Assembly: GCA_028583685.1 (NCBI GenBank)
Contig: JAMXIF010000077.1
Coordinates: 9,868,584-9,932,583 of the forward strand
Length of the DNA stretch: 64,000 nt
Reading direction: 5' to 3'
From: Petaurus breviceps papuanus
Lineage: Eukaryota; Chordata; Mammalia; Diprotodontia; Petauridae
The notes beneath the pieces were generated by a model. The model saw nothing but the letters and a program-made list of their open reading frames with translations. It had not been told where the DNA came from and did no database searches. Of this stretch, positions 53,918 through 64,000 are shown in pieces (the stretch's first letter is position 1; each line of letters starts with the position of its first letter). A program made the position numbers and the translations under genes.

Positions 53918-54157
53918 TACTGTTGTTGAGTCATTTTTCAAACATGTCTGTCTCTTCATGATCTCATTTGGCATTTTGTTGGCAAAGATACTGGAGGAGT
54001 GGTTTGCCATTTCCTTTTTCAGCTCATTTTACAGATGAGGAAACTGAGGCAAATGGTTAAGTGACCTGCCTATGGTTACACAGCTAGTAAAGTTTGAATT
54101 CAGGTCTTCCTGACTCTAGCCCTGGTGCCTTATCCACTGTACCACCTAACTGCCCCA
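53918..54157 (-). repeat. MAR1 SINE, full length
   Basis: TGTTGTTGAGTCATTTTTCA, GCAAAGATACTGGAGGAGTG, ACAGATGAGGAAACTGAGGC and ACTGTACCACCTAACTGCCC. Confidence 0.92.
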
Positions 54158-55324
54158 AGATTTCACCTCTGATTGTCTGTCCTCTAATAAATATCAACAA
54201 ATGTAGCTTAATTTTTGTAACACCCCTACTACCCAAAGACATCTATTATCAGACAAATTGAATTTGGAAGCAGACTAATGGCAAGCGCTTTTATCTCTAG
54301 GTACGACCTTCGTACCTCCATAAGTAAGAGGAGGATCAATATTTAAAGGAGCCCAGAAAATTGTAGGCTTCATCATAAATCTTTGGTATTTAGGTAGACA
54401 TAATTTAAACAGGCTTTATTTTTCCTCTTTCTTTTCTTGAAGCATAAACACATAATAAGAGAGATGGGACTCAAATGGGATTAGGAATCCCTAAATATTT
54501 TATAGCAATGGTAAACGTGATGTCGATGCTTTCCTTCCACGGTTGAAGTTTTCTCGATGATTGGTTGTTCACCAGTAGAAAACCCAAAAGATGTGATTTG
54601 AGGTTTTTTATGTGGTTTTTCACCTTGGCCCTTCTGTCAGCATGCTACTGCAAGCCTGCAAAGACCAACTCTTTGCTTGCAAGAAGACAGATGCCAGTGA
54701 TTTAAGCATAGCATGGCAGCACACTGCTTTTACTCAGCTGATCTTTAATGATTTACCATTTAATGTAGTTCATCTTTCATAACCCCGAGTTCAAACAGAA
54801 GCAGCTGCTATTAGGGATGCAATAATATTGAACTTCCCACCAAAGGCAGAGTGAAAACTTCTTTTATAGCGTGAGCGCACCGGCCCATCTGGCCCTTTTC
54901 TTAAGTACTGAAGGTGAAGGGGAAGGAGTTGTTTCCCTGTCAATGGGGTCCTGAACAGAATGTATAATTATTCCAGATAGAGACTTTCAAGTCAAAATGA
55001 GTTGTCTTAATATCACTCTTTAAGCTTTGGCTGGACAAAACATCCCACTTTATCTTATTATCAAAGAACCCCTGAGAAGAGACTAGAACCATATGGAAAA
55101 TTATACTATGTCCAAATCCATTATAAATGCTGGAGGTGTCTTGAAATTTCCAGACTGGGAAATGGGATTTGTTCTTTTGGGATTTCCATTGGCTCTCATT
55201 GGGTGAGAGCAGTTAGTTTCTGACCCATAGTCTTCCTTGGTCATAATTGCCAAAAATCTCTTAATGAGATAAAAGTCAAGGTTTTGCCTGTCACGGGACT
55301 TTAAGGATGGAAATACTTGGCAAA
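54158..55324. other. Repeat-free block, best candidate for conserved regulatory DNA
   Basis: About 1.2 kb with no repeat or simple-sequence run. It contains AT-rich homeobox-like words (TTTAATGATTTACCATTTAATG), CAGCTG, and the CpG words GTACGACCTTCGTACC (a near-perfect inverted repeat at 54301-54316) and GATGTCGATG. No open frame with exon character. Confidence 0.4.
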
Positions 55325-55605
55325 CTGGCTTCCTTCAAACTCCAGCCAAACTCCAGCCAAAATCCCGCCTCCTACAAAAAGCTTTTCCAGGTTCCCTTCA
55401 ATGCTAATGTCTTCCCTCTGTTGATTATCTTCCATTAATCTGGTTTATGCTCTGTTGGTATATAGTTTACATATTGCCATCTCCCCTCCCCCCCATTAGA
55501 CTATGAGCTCCTTGAAAGCTGGGATTGTCTTTTATTTTTCTTTGCTTAGCACAGTGTTTGGCACATAGTAGGTACTTAATAAATGCTTACAGACTGAGAC
55601 TAGAA
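55325..55605 (+). repeat. L2 LINE 3' end
   Basis: AAAGCTTTTCCAGGTTCCCT, ATTAGACTATGAGCTCCTTG, TTAGCACAGTGTTTGGCACA and GTACTTAATAAATGCTTAC. A short tandem repeat (AAACTCCAGCC twice) sits near 55338. Confidence 0.88.
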
Positions 55606-56324
55606 ACATTATCAGGTAGTTTCTCTTTTAAATCTCTTTTGCTAACAACAACCACTACAGCAACAAAAGCCTTTCTTAATACAATAATCTGCTGTTTTCA
55701 TTTTGTGGTTATTGGAGATCTAAGGAAAAGTAGATTATCGGCTATGTTTACTTCATTTTTTTTAACTTTTAAAAAACTTAAAAAAAAAAAAACAAACCCA
55801 ACATCTGTAAATTAAGATTTGCAAGGAAATAAGAGGATTATGAACTTTCATTACAATTATAGGCCTGCTATACAACAACTGTTGCCCAGTTATGATCACA
55901 GCTAATCCCTTGCCTGCTTACAATAGACAAAAGATATTTTCTTTTCCCAACAATTTATTCCTCAAAGACAGAGAAGGCAGTTAGACCAGATGTTTTCACT
56001 GTGAGAAACATACTTTAGAAGTGTCCAGTCTGATGAGATTAGATAGATTGAAACTACTGTAGTCACTTTTCCAGCATTTTCTATTTTTAAGGCCAGGGTC
56101 AGAGTTTCCTTGAGGAGTTTTCTTTTTTAAAGACTTTTAAATGTTTACCTGTGCATACATACATACATGTATATGTGTATGTGTTTGTATGTATGCACGT
56201 GTATTTAAAATTCTCTTTCAAGGAACTATATCATCTTGAAAGGTATTGTCCATGTGATATCATAATAAATTTTAATAGCACTTGAAATACTTATGAAATA
56301 CATAAGTATATGATATTCTACTTT
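55606..56324. other. Unique stretch with short CATA run
   Basis: An A-run lies at 55780-55791 and a CATA/TATG run at about 56152-56205. Otherwise unrecognised. Confidence 0.4.
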
Positions 56325-56518
56325 GATTATAGAATCATAGAGTTAGAAATAGAAGATAGCTTAAAGGAATCAGTTCCAATGTCCTCATTTTACAAATGAG
56401 GAAACTGAGGTTCCTAGAGGTTAAATGGTTTTTCTAAGGTCATACAGGTAGTAAGTCACAGAGCAAGGATTTGAACTCAGTTCCTTTGACACTGTTTCCA
56501 GCCTCTTTCCATTATATT
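56325..56518 (-). repeat. L3/MIR3-type repeat
   Basis: AGAATCATAGAGTTAGAAAT, CATTTTACAAATGAGGAAAC, AAGGTCATACAGGTAGTAAG and GGATTTGAACTCAGTTCC. Confidence 0.82.
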
Positions 56519-56679
56519 GTTTTTGTAGACATTTTATACATCTGTAACAAGTGATTTAGGGGAGAGGAAGAAAGTTTGTGCCTAGAGGTAAGGGATAAAC
56601 AAAGAAAACTCATCTACAAATAGAAAAGTAAAGATTAGATAATCTTTCCTTTTTTTACTTCTGTTAACCCAATCACCCA

Positions 56680-56795
56680 TCTACCCAACCAATCAACATG
56701 TTTTGATTAACTGTATGTGTGAAGCATAGCACAAGGAGCTGGGGATATAAGGACAAAATGAACCAGTCTCTGCCTTCGAGGGATTCTGTATTCTT
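56680..56795 (-). repeat. L2 3' end, decayed
   Basis: CAAGGAGCTGGGGATATAAG, then AGTCTCTGCCTTCGAGGGAT. Confidence 0.7.
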
Positions 56796-56879
56796 TCCAT
56801 CCTCCACACCCCTGATGTCAGCCTTAACTCCATATGCTCTCATTCCACTCAGTTGTAAATCTTATCCTTTATGTCTCAA

Positions 56880-57100
56880 CATCAGATATAGATATAGATA
56901 TAGATAGATGTTGATGTAGCTATAGACATCTATCTATCTACATATACACATATACAGTAACATCACATACACACATTGTGTGCATGCATGTTACTGCATG
57001 TGGGTATATATGTTCGTGTACATGTATACACATATCCATATCCATATACGTGCTTCCAATGCACACCATGCATGCATACATATATGCACACACACATATA
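56880..57100. repeat. GATA-type and CATA/TGCATG microsatellites
   Basis: ATAGATATAGATATAG lies at 56885-56909. CTATCTATCTACATATACAC and TGCATGCATG units follow, to about 57100. Confidence 0.85.
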
Positions 57101-57104
57101 AACT

Positions 57105-57645
57105 CTCCCCTTCTTGATACTTGCACAGCCACCACCTTTAGTTCAAGCCCTCATCCCCACTCTGAGTCTCCTAACTGATCTCTCTGCCTCAAATCTCTGC
57201 CCACTTCATTCTATCCTCTATATAGTTGGCAAAACAATTTTCCTTAAGTGCAGATCTATATTATTCCCATACTCAATAAATCCCAATGGCTCCCTATCAT
57301 CTCTAGGATAAACTATAGACTCCTCCCTTTGGCTTTTAACAATCCCTTCACAACCTGTCTATAATCTCTCTTTCCAATCTCCTTCACAATACATCACTCC
57401 CCTTCCCACCACTGATGGTCCAGTTACACTGGACATTTTTCTGTTTTTCACAAACGATACTCCATCTCTTGACTCGATGGCATTGCCTCGTCTGTCCGCC
57501 ATGTCTAGAATGCACTTTCTTTTTCACTTCTGTCTTGTAGAATCCTTCTCTTCCTTAAAGATGTAATTCAAGCACCACTTTCTATAAGAAACTTTTCTTG
57601 ATTTCCCTCAAAGGCTAGTACTCTCTCTCCAGTGGAATGATGATA
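57105..57645 (+). repeat. L2 LINE, about 540 bp
   Basis: CACTCTGAGTCTCCTAACTG, CATACTCAATAAATCCCAAT, GGCTCCCTATCATCTCTAGG, TTTCCAATCTCCTTCACAAT and CAAGCACCACTTTCTATAAG, in L2 order. The terminal GCTCCTTGAGGG block is missing. Confidence 0.82.
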
Positions 57646-58860
57646 AATATTTAACAATTGGCTCACCCCCTCAAAAAAATTAAACCTATTTTAAAGTTTA
57701 ATTTTCATTGCTAACATTCTCTCCATCAATTTCTTAAGGCAAAACAATGAACAAAACAATAAATCTATTCCTAATTTGTAATGTTTACTACAATTTCTGA
57801 GATGGAAGCACCCACAAATTTTAATAACTCCCTTTCAAGAGTTGGTTCAAATGACTCTAGACTCTACCTCTCTCCTAAACTACAGTGGTCTGCAAATCCA
57901 CTGGGACAAAGCAATACAATTAAATGTACTGTCATACAAAGTAAACCTCATAGGATTTTTTTTACATTCTTAAAAATACTTAACATACCATCTTTTGCTG
58001 AAATTTTTTGTTTTACATGGTTTGTCTCTGGGTTCACATATTCTTTAGTTCTTCATTATAAAACCATACATCATGTTGGATATTAAGAATGCTCATGAGA
58101 AAATGTCCCCTTTTCAAGTCTAGACTTGGATTTCCACTGGGGTTTAACTAAGGTGAGTTTCTAGGTCATTGAAGCACAGTTGTTGTTTTTTTTTCTTTTC
58201 CATCTCTTGGATACATTTCTTAACCTTTCATGATATGTTGCAATATTCCATATCCATTTGGGAGTTTCAGTAAGTAATGAGACTTCATCATTCCCTTAAA
58301 GGGGACAAAACTTTCAGGCCAATTGACAATAAAAATCACAAAACTTTTTTGGGAGCATGTGTTTTACAATCTGACAAAGATGTTTAGATCATGTGGGTTC
58401 ACCTGGACTTCCTCTGCTGGTTCTAGGACAGCCCTAAAGAAAACCTGATGTCCATCAGTAACCATTACCATCTCTGAATCCTCAGTACTTCAGTCTTTGT
58501 GTTGTACTCATGAAGAACGTTTGTTTTTTCACAGCACTGCTGAGCAGCTGTTTGGTTTTTTTTTTTTAAGTTCTTCCAAAGTCAAGAAGGCTCTGAGTCA
58601 CTATAGAAACCGTTCAGCTTTGCTTCTCTTCTCAGGATTTTTAAAGTCTGTTTTCCCCTCAGTAGTTGATTGTTCTTTGGTTTTTGATCACATTTTCCTT
58701 TGAATTTTAGTATTCCTATGCTGTTTCCTTGTGGGCTTGAACGATTCTTGTAAAGCACCTCTTCTGGTACCACTTTCCCAAATCCCACTCACATTGGCAG
58801 GCTGGATCCCTAGAGGACAGCTCTAGTCAACCCAGTCTGAGCATGTGGGTGTATAGTAGA
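57646..58860. other. Unclassified AT-rich stretch
   Basis: No motif recognised. A 101-codon frame at 57781-58086 has no known similarity. A T-run lies at 58556-58568. Confidence 0.3.
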
Positions 58861-58994
58861 AGGTCCCTCTCAGTGGGAGAGAAAAATAGAAAGAGAGAAT
58901 AAAAGGGAAAGGAAGAGAGACAAAAAGAGGAAGGAGAGAGAGGGGGAGAGACAGAGAGATAGAGAAGGAAGGAAGGAGACAGAGACAGAGAAAG

Positions 58995-59035
<41 letters not shown>
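58861..59035 (+). repeat. Purine tract (GA/GGAA/GACAGA)
   Basis: About 170 bases almost wholly A/G on the plus strand, ending in about 18 clean GA units. Confidence 0.92.
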
Positions 59036-59037
<2 letters not shown>

Positions 59038-59077
59038 CAGTAGAATCAAGTTACCTTGGTGGTAGAGGATTGATATA

Positions 59078-59148
59078 CACACACACACATATACATACAT
59101 ACATACACACACACACACATACACACACACACACATATATATATATAT
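59078..59148. repeat. AC/AT microsatellite
   Basis: ACACAC, CATACATACATA, ACACAC and a terminal TATATATA. Confidence 0.93.
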
Positions 59149-60394
59149 AAGCACGAACTCAAATTAGTTTGATTCCTCACCATAACTTCCAGTTGAGCCC
59201 ATATCTCATCCTGTGGGAGAAGCTTCATACATCTAGGAGTTCTATAGGAGACAGGATTTCCCTCTGGGGAGGGGGACGATTTAACTTTCTTTTCTTTCTT
59301 TTTTCACTTCCTTTTTTAATTATTATTTTTGGCTTATGGAAGGGATTTGCAAGCACCAATAGAGGTAGCAACTTGTAAGCCTTTAATAAGATGATACTTG
59401 TTTGTTAAATTATATCAACATGTTTTTGGAAGTTTGACAGAATGTTATTTTTGAATTGTTTGTGAACTATGCCACATGGCCTTCCTGAAACTCTCATACA
59501 AGGAACTGGGAAAGGCCTTTGAAAAGCACAATACTTCACAACGCCACAGCCACAACCTCTGCACTACAACTGATAGCACCTATACAAGCTCCATGCTAAG
59601 GGTTATTAGAAGTCATGGGAACTGAAGAGGTAAAGCACCAATAATCTATATTTGGCCCATTCTAGTTTCTACCAAACCTTGACTTTTCTGCTTACCTACA
59701 AGCAGCTGCAGGAGGAGCTAACATCATTTGCAAGGCCTGTGGACTTTCCTCAGTTTTCAGAATTGGGGAGATAGAAAAATCCCAAGATTCTGGAGCATGG
59801 TCTTTGCAAAAACCTTTTTGGTTGATTTCTGGGGACAGTAAGTATTTGGACAGGGGATGAGGGATAGTGTAAGGGGTGTCATTTTGATTAGTATAATTAT
59901 AGAAGGCTTAAAACCTCAAATGAATCAATAATTGGATGTGATAAAGTCTTAAATGTGTAAACAAGAAAGCTTATATCATTGATCTCTATGAGTTGTGAAC
60001 CTCTTTGATTGTGTCAGGAAGGGGAATCTGATTGCTCACTAAACAAGCTTACCACACCTGTGAAGGCTTTAAATAGCTGGAAGAATTTCAGCCAGTCTAG
60101 CGGGTTCCAAGTTCAGGAAATAAGGTTCCAAGTTCCTGAATTGTAGCCAAGCTCCTAAAAGGCAATGACTCTAAGGAGGTGAGTGGAACTTCTCTCTCTC
60201 CTTCCCATTATGTTGACCATGACATCAAACAGACTGGATCAGTAGAATGAACAAATACAGAGAAACTTGGATACAGAAAGATAGCTGCCTAAGGGAGGGA
60301 GCAATTTGAACCAGAGAAGAATATGGAGATAAGAAAGGATTTCCAGTAACAAATAGTTGTATTACCTGCTACCCCATAGGTTTCTTATATGCAT
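59149..60394. other. Unique stretch
   Basis: No recognised repeat. GGTTCCAAGTTC occurs twice, near 60103 and 60125, in a short direct repeat. No exon recognised. Confidence 0.35.
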
Positions 60395-60725
60395 TCCTCT
60401 CTACCCTTGGCATTTTAAATAAAGAGATAGAATAAATCTAAGGTTTGAGCAAATGGAGGGAAAAAATCTCTTAACATCTTGGATGTTTTCCAAAGAAAAT
60501 GAATTTGGAAAAGATTCCAAAACAAACTTCCAAATATTTTTTTGACTTATCTGTGATTGTGGGAGCATGTGTCCCAGACTTTTTGCAGTTATTGTCCTAG
60601 AAACACCATTTACCTTTGCTAAAAAGCTAATTAAGTCTGGATGGCCAACTGTTAAAGAAGAACTCATAGGAAGGGGCTCATGAGTTACAGAATTAGAAAC
60701 CCAAGTCCTCATGGTTGTCCCTAGA
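60395..60725 (-). repeat. Unclassified interspersed repeat, copy 1
   Basis: On the minus strand, CCAAATTCATTTTCTTTGG and GATGTTAAGAGATTTTTTCC lead to CCATTTGCTCAAACCTTAGA. The segment at about 60423-60540 matches 62145-62265 in reverse orientation. A 103-codon minus-strand frame at 60712-60401 covers it. I do not recognise the protein. Confidence 0.45.
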
Positions 60726-61089
60726 GCCCATTCTTAATAGTAATCACTCTCCTGCAGACTCAGTCTCCCAGTCTGATTGCAGTTTGGTGGAATGTTGATT
60801 GTTTGATTAATTGGTTAAAGGTGTCTGGGCCTTCTGTGATTATATTATTTGGGATGGAACTATATCCTTACATTTGAAATTCTTGATATTTCCACACTAA
60901 CAGCTACCACACTATCTCTAAGTCATTTAAATATATTCTTTAAGAGCTACAACCTTTGCATGTTTCCTTGGAAAAATGTCTAATTTTCAAACCACAGAAT
61001 TAAAAATGCAACACAGGAAGTCAGTGAAACATGTATATGGCACAAAATCTAGCACTTAATTAACAGAACTAAAAGTAAGGAGTCATAAG
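60726..61089. other. Unique stretch
   Basis: No recognised feature. Confidence 0.4.
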
Positions 61090-61270
61090 CTCATAAATGC
61101 AGAAGTAGAAGAGACCTCAAAAATCAGCTGGTCTTATTTCCCCATTTGTAGATGAAGAAACTAAGGTTTGGAAAAGTTAAATGACTTGACCAGGGTAACT
61201 CATCTAGGAAGCATCTCAGGCATGATGTAAACCCCAAGCATTCCTTACAACGAGTATAGCATCACATTGT
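61090..61270 (-). repeat. L3/MIR3-type repeat
   Basis: TTCCCCATTTGTAGATGAAG, AAACTAAGGTTTGGAAAAG and TGACTTGACCAGGGTAACTC. Confidence 0.72.
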
Positions 61271-61439
61271 CCATAACAAGCTGACTCTCAAACCAACTCA
61301 TTCTTCCATCTGTTCAAGATCAGATTTGTGAGTTAGCTTAGAGTCAGTAGAAGACCACCTGAAGGACTTTTACTGTCATAAAATGAAACCATTTCAAAAC
61401 CATTGCTTATTATTAATTCACACATAATTGTCTTCAATT

Positions 61440-61655
61440 TCTTCACATTTATTTGTCTCTTCTCTTCATATTTATTCTACGTACACACACACACACACAC
61501 ACACAAACACACATATACATTGTCTCTCCCAACAGAGTTGAAGCTTTTTTTTAGTTTAGGGATTTTTATTGGTTTGTGTTTTGGTATCTCTACTATCTAG
61601 CAAGTACCAGACATGTGTTAGGTCCTTGTTGAATGATTGATTGAAAAACAGCTTA
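61440..61655 (+). repeat. L2 3' end containing (AC)n
   Basis: The AC array lies at about 61483-61513. TCTCCCAACAGAGTTGAAGC, AGCAAGTACCAGACATGTG and TTGTTGAATGATTGATTG follow. Confidence 0.72.
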
Positions 61656-61734
61656 TATTCCATCGAAAGAAACACCATGTACACATACCAGTATATGTTT
61701 AATATGTAAAAAAAAAACAATGTAGTCAATTTTT

Positions 61735-61835
61735 TGAGTGGATAGAGGTACTAGATGTTGGGGGATCAGGAAATTCCTCAAAGAGGAGGAGGAGTTTAAT
61801 CTGAGCTTTGAAAGAAGCTAAGAGATGCTCATTAG
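61735..61835 (-). repeat. L2 fragment
   Basis: AGTTTAATCTGAGCTTTGAA and GAAGCTAAGAGATGC are an antisense L2 block. Confidence 0.5.
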
Positions 61836-62129
61836 TATAGGCAATTTGAACTGTTGGGTTCTCTTTTCAAATCCGTCTCTGAATTAGTCAAAATGTCAGT
61901 TGCTTCAGACTTATTACTGATGTCATATATGTTCTTGATGATATGATTTAATTTATTTGTTTCATCTCATAAAGCATTATGTGTATGTGGGAGAGAAAAG
62001 AGATGCATACATAGAGAACTTTGATGTTTTTATAAGGGGCAGGAGAAAGGGAAATTAAATGATTAATAATGCACATATTTCCATTATAACCACAGAACTA
62101 TTGCAATGTCTTGCTAGCAATTGGAAGCC
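61836..62129. other. Unclassified stretch
   Basis: Possibly the upstream part of the repeat at 62130-62285. No motif recognised. Confidence 0.3.
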
Positions 62130-62285
62130 AGTTAAATACTTAACATCAAAAAATTTGAAAGTTGGTTTGGATCCAAATTCATTATTTTGTTTGGACAGCA
62201 GACAAGAGGTTAAAAGATTTCTGTCTTTCCATTTGCTCAGTCCTTAGATTTATAAGACTCCTAAATTTATACCATAGCAAAAACA
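62130..62285 (+). repeat. Unclassified interspersed repeat, copy 2
   Basis: AATTTGAAAGTTGGTTTGGA, CCAAATTCATTATTTTGTTT and CCATTTGCTCAGTCCTTAGA match copy 1 at 60395-60725 on the opposite strand, with small indels. Confidence 0.45.
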
Positions 62286-62519
62286 CCACCAAAAGAACAG
62301 TGGTTCTCACCCATTCAACCTCCCCTCCTCAAAATTGCATGACAATTGTTTCCAGCACTAAGAGACAGTAGGTGGTAAAGTACACTAAAAAAAAAAAAAA
62401 TAAAACAAAAAGAAACACAACAGAACAAAATCCTTGAACTTTGAAAAATATATTCTATCTCATAGAAAACATTTAGATTGCTTTTGGTTTCACTGTTAGT
62501 CAATAATCACTTAAAATAT

Positions 62520-62792
62520 TTACTAGGCCCCACCTGTGTCAGAAAGACTCATCTTGAATTCAAATCTGGCCTTACTAGCTTATGTATGTATATTATGTAT
62601 ATGTATAAGTATATTACATACTTACTAGGTGTGTGACCCTGGGCAAATCATTTAACCCTGTTTGCCTCAGTTTTCTTATCTGTAAAATGAGCTGGAGAAG
62701 GAAATGTCAAATCACTCCAGTATCTTTGCCAAGAAAAATCTAAAATGGGGTCATGAAGAGTTGGATGTGACTGAAAATGACTGAATAACAAC
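62520..62792 (+). repeat. MAR1 SINE with 60-bp internal AT insert
   Basis: GAATTCAAATCTGGCCTTAC, then an insert, then GTGTGACCCTGGGCAAATCA, CACTCCAGTATCTTTGCCAA and GTGACTGAAAATGACTGAAT. CTTACTAG occurs at 62571-62578 and 62631-62638 around a TATG/TATA-rich insert. Ordinary MAR1 has CTTACTAG only once. Confidence 0.88.
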
Positions 62793-63802
62793 GATGGTTT
62801 GCTATACCCTTAGGCTAACTTCCCTCCAAACCTGGAATAAAAAGATACATTAATTAATGAGTTGAATTTGTCAGGTAAAGGTGTTTTGAACATACACCGA
62901 CCTGGGAACTCAACTTGATTTAGATCAAGCTATGCCCAAGAATCTCTAAAAATAAAAGTAAATAAAAATGAATGAGAACTAGAAAAACTATTCTCATGGA
63001 AAGGGGGCTCATCCTTGGACATAGGATACAAGAACAGCCAAACCATGCTGGTCACTCATAATTCAAGGCATTGCAAAAGGAAATATAATAGAACTTCAGT
63101 AGGACAGTATGTTCATCACAGATTTCCTCCTTATTTATCATTGCCTCAAATAATGATAATAGCTCACATTTATAAAGTGACTGACATGATTCTAATTCAC
63201 ACAGGAAAGCTCTTTGTTTAGCAAGATTTTCCCACTAAAATTCTATTGTTAATGCTTCATCCTGGCAAATTTCAAACCAAACAACTACATGTTTTGATGT
63301 TGGTAAATATATATATCTGGCTTCCAGTGCCTAGTAAGATGTCAAAGTAATCCTGGTTATAATAGAAATGTGTGCATTATTAGTACTTTAATTTTCCCCT
63401 TCCCCTGACCCTTATACGAACATAACAATTCTCCTGGCTTGCACTCTCCTCTCCCCACACCACATGATGCTTTATGAGATGATACAAATAAATTAAATGA
63501 TATCATTGAGAATATCTATGACATCAGGTTATGTCTGACGCAATTGACAGAATGACTGATTCAAACAGGGTTTCATGACATTGGATTCTCAAAAGTTATG
63601 CCAGCAGAGGTCAAGTTATGACCAGTCTTGTCAAGCTAAAATGTCTGCAGTATATCTGTAGTCTAAGGACCAGCCTATCTAAAGTTTGAAGAGCCTCATC
63701 ACTAAATGGCCCTAGAAATTTGTGAAAAATCTCTGTTAAGTGTGAATCCATTATGGGATAGAGTATTCACACTAAGGAAGTTGCAAATCTTCTTAAGTAC
63801 TA
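62793..63802. other. Mostly unique stretch
   Basis: A MIR3 5' scrap lies at about 63150-63185 (AATGATAATAGCTCACATTT). Otherwise unrecognised. Confidence 0.4.

Positions 63803-64000
<198 letters not shown>

Noticed and set aside
57781-58086. 101-codon frame as a possible retroviral remnant
   Set aside because: I could not match any conserved motif, so there is no basis for a family call.

Overview
This window looks like intergenic or intronic DNA from a marsupial. I recognise no host protein-coding gene, rRNA, tRNA gene or CRISPR array. All long reading frames are short, unconserved in appearance, or fall in repeats. The marsupial call rests on the repeats. There are eight copies of a tRNA-headed SINE matching MAR1, whose 3' end reads like a GAGTCxGAxxxGACTGA tail. 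There are six copies of a short WSINE/Mar-type SINE ending in CCCCAATTGCC. There are two ORF1-only L1 relatives (HAL1). Over these lies an old layer of L2, CR1/L3 and MIR/MIR3. WSINE-type copies suggest an Australasian lineage, but I cannot fix the species. All family names come from remembered consensus sequences, not a database search.

Layout. 1-4.6 kb: unique sequence, L2 ends, one MAR1, a TG microsatellite and a hAT-like fragment. 4.6-7.8 kb: a near full-length HAL1 on the minus strand, with a recognisable ORF1 and a solo LTR inserted in its 3' UTR. 7.8-20 kb: dense MIR, L2, CR1 and SINE mosaic with several clear nestings, including two WSINEs inside one 16-bp target duplication. 20-24.5 kb: out-of-order CR1 reverse-transcriptase fragments, a complete Tigger-like MITE with TA duplications, a good L2 3' end and a second solo LTR with a perfect 5-bp duplication. 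24.5-31.1 kb: a unique block, an L1 ORF2 fragment, an L1-type 3' UTR, a palindromic hAT-like MITE inside an L2, and a second HAL1 on the plus strand. 31-45 kb: unique islands separated by MIR/L2/CR1/MAR1, a second hAT-like element with GGTTAAGAACC ends, a GATA array and a possible old LTR. 45-48.7 kb and 54.2-55.3 kb: the longest repeat-free stretches. 49-63 kb: compound microsatellites, L2, MIR and an unclassified repeat present twice in opposite orientations. The window ends inside a GATA/GACA/GGAT array.

No genes here act together as a pathway. What can be read is a layered insertion history: L2, CR1 and MIR are oldest; DNA transposons, MAR1, WSINE and HAL1 cut into them; an LTR cut into a HAL1. 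Repeat-free islands at about 24.8-25.3, 31.8-32.2, 34.6-35.0, 38.1-39.2, 46.8-47.3, 51.0-51.5 and 54.2-55.3 kb are the best places to look for conserved regulatory DNA. I can only propose this, since no alignment was available.
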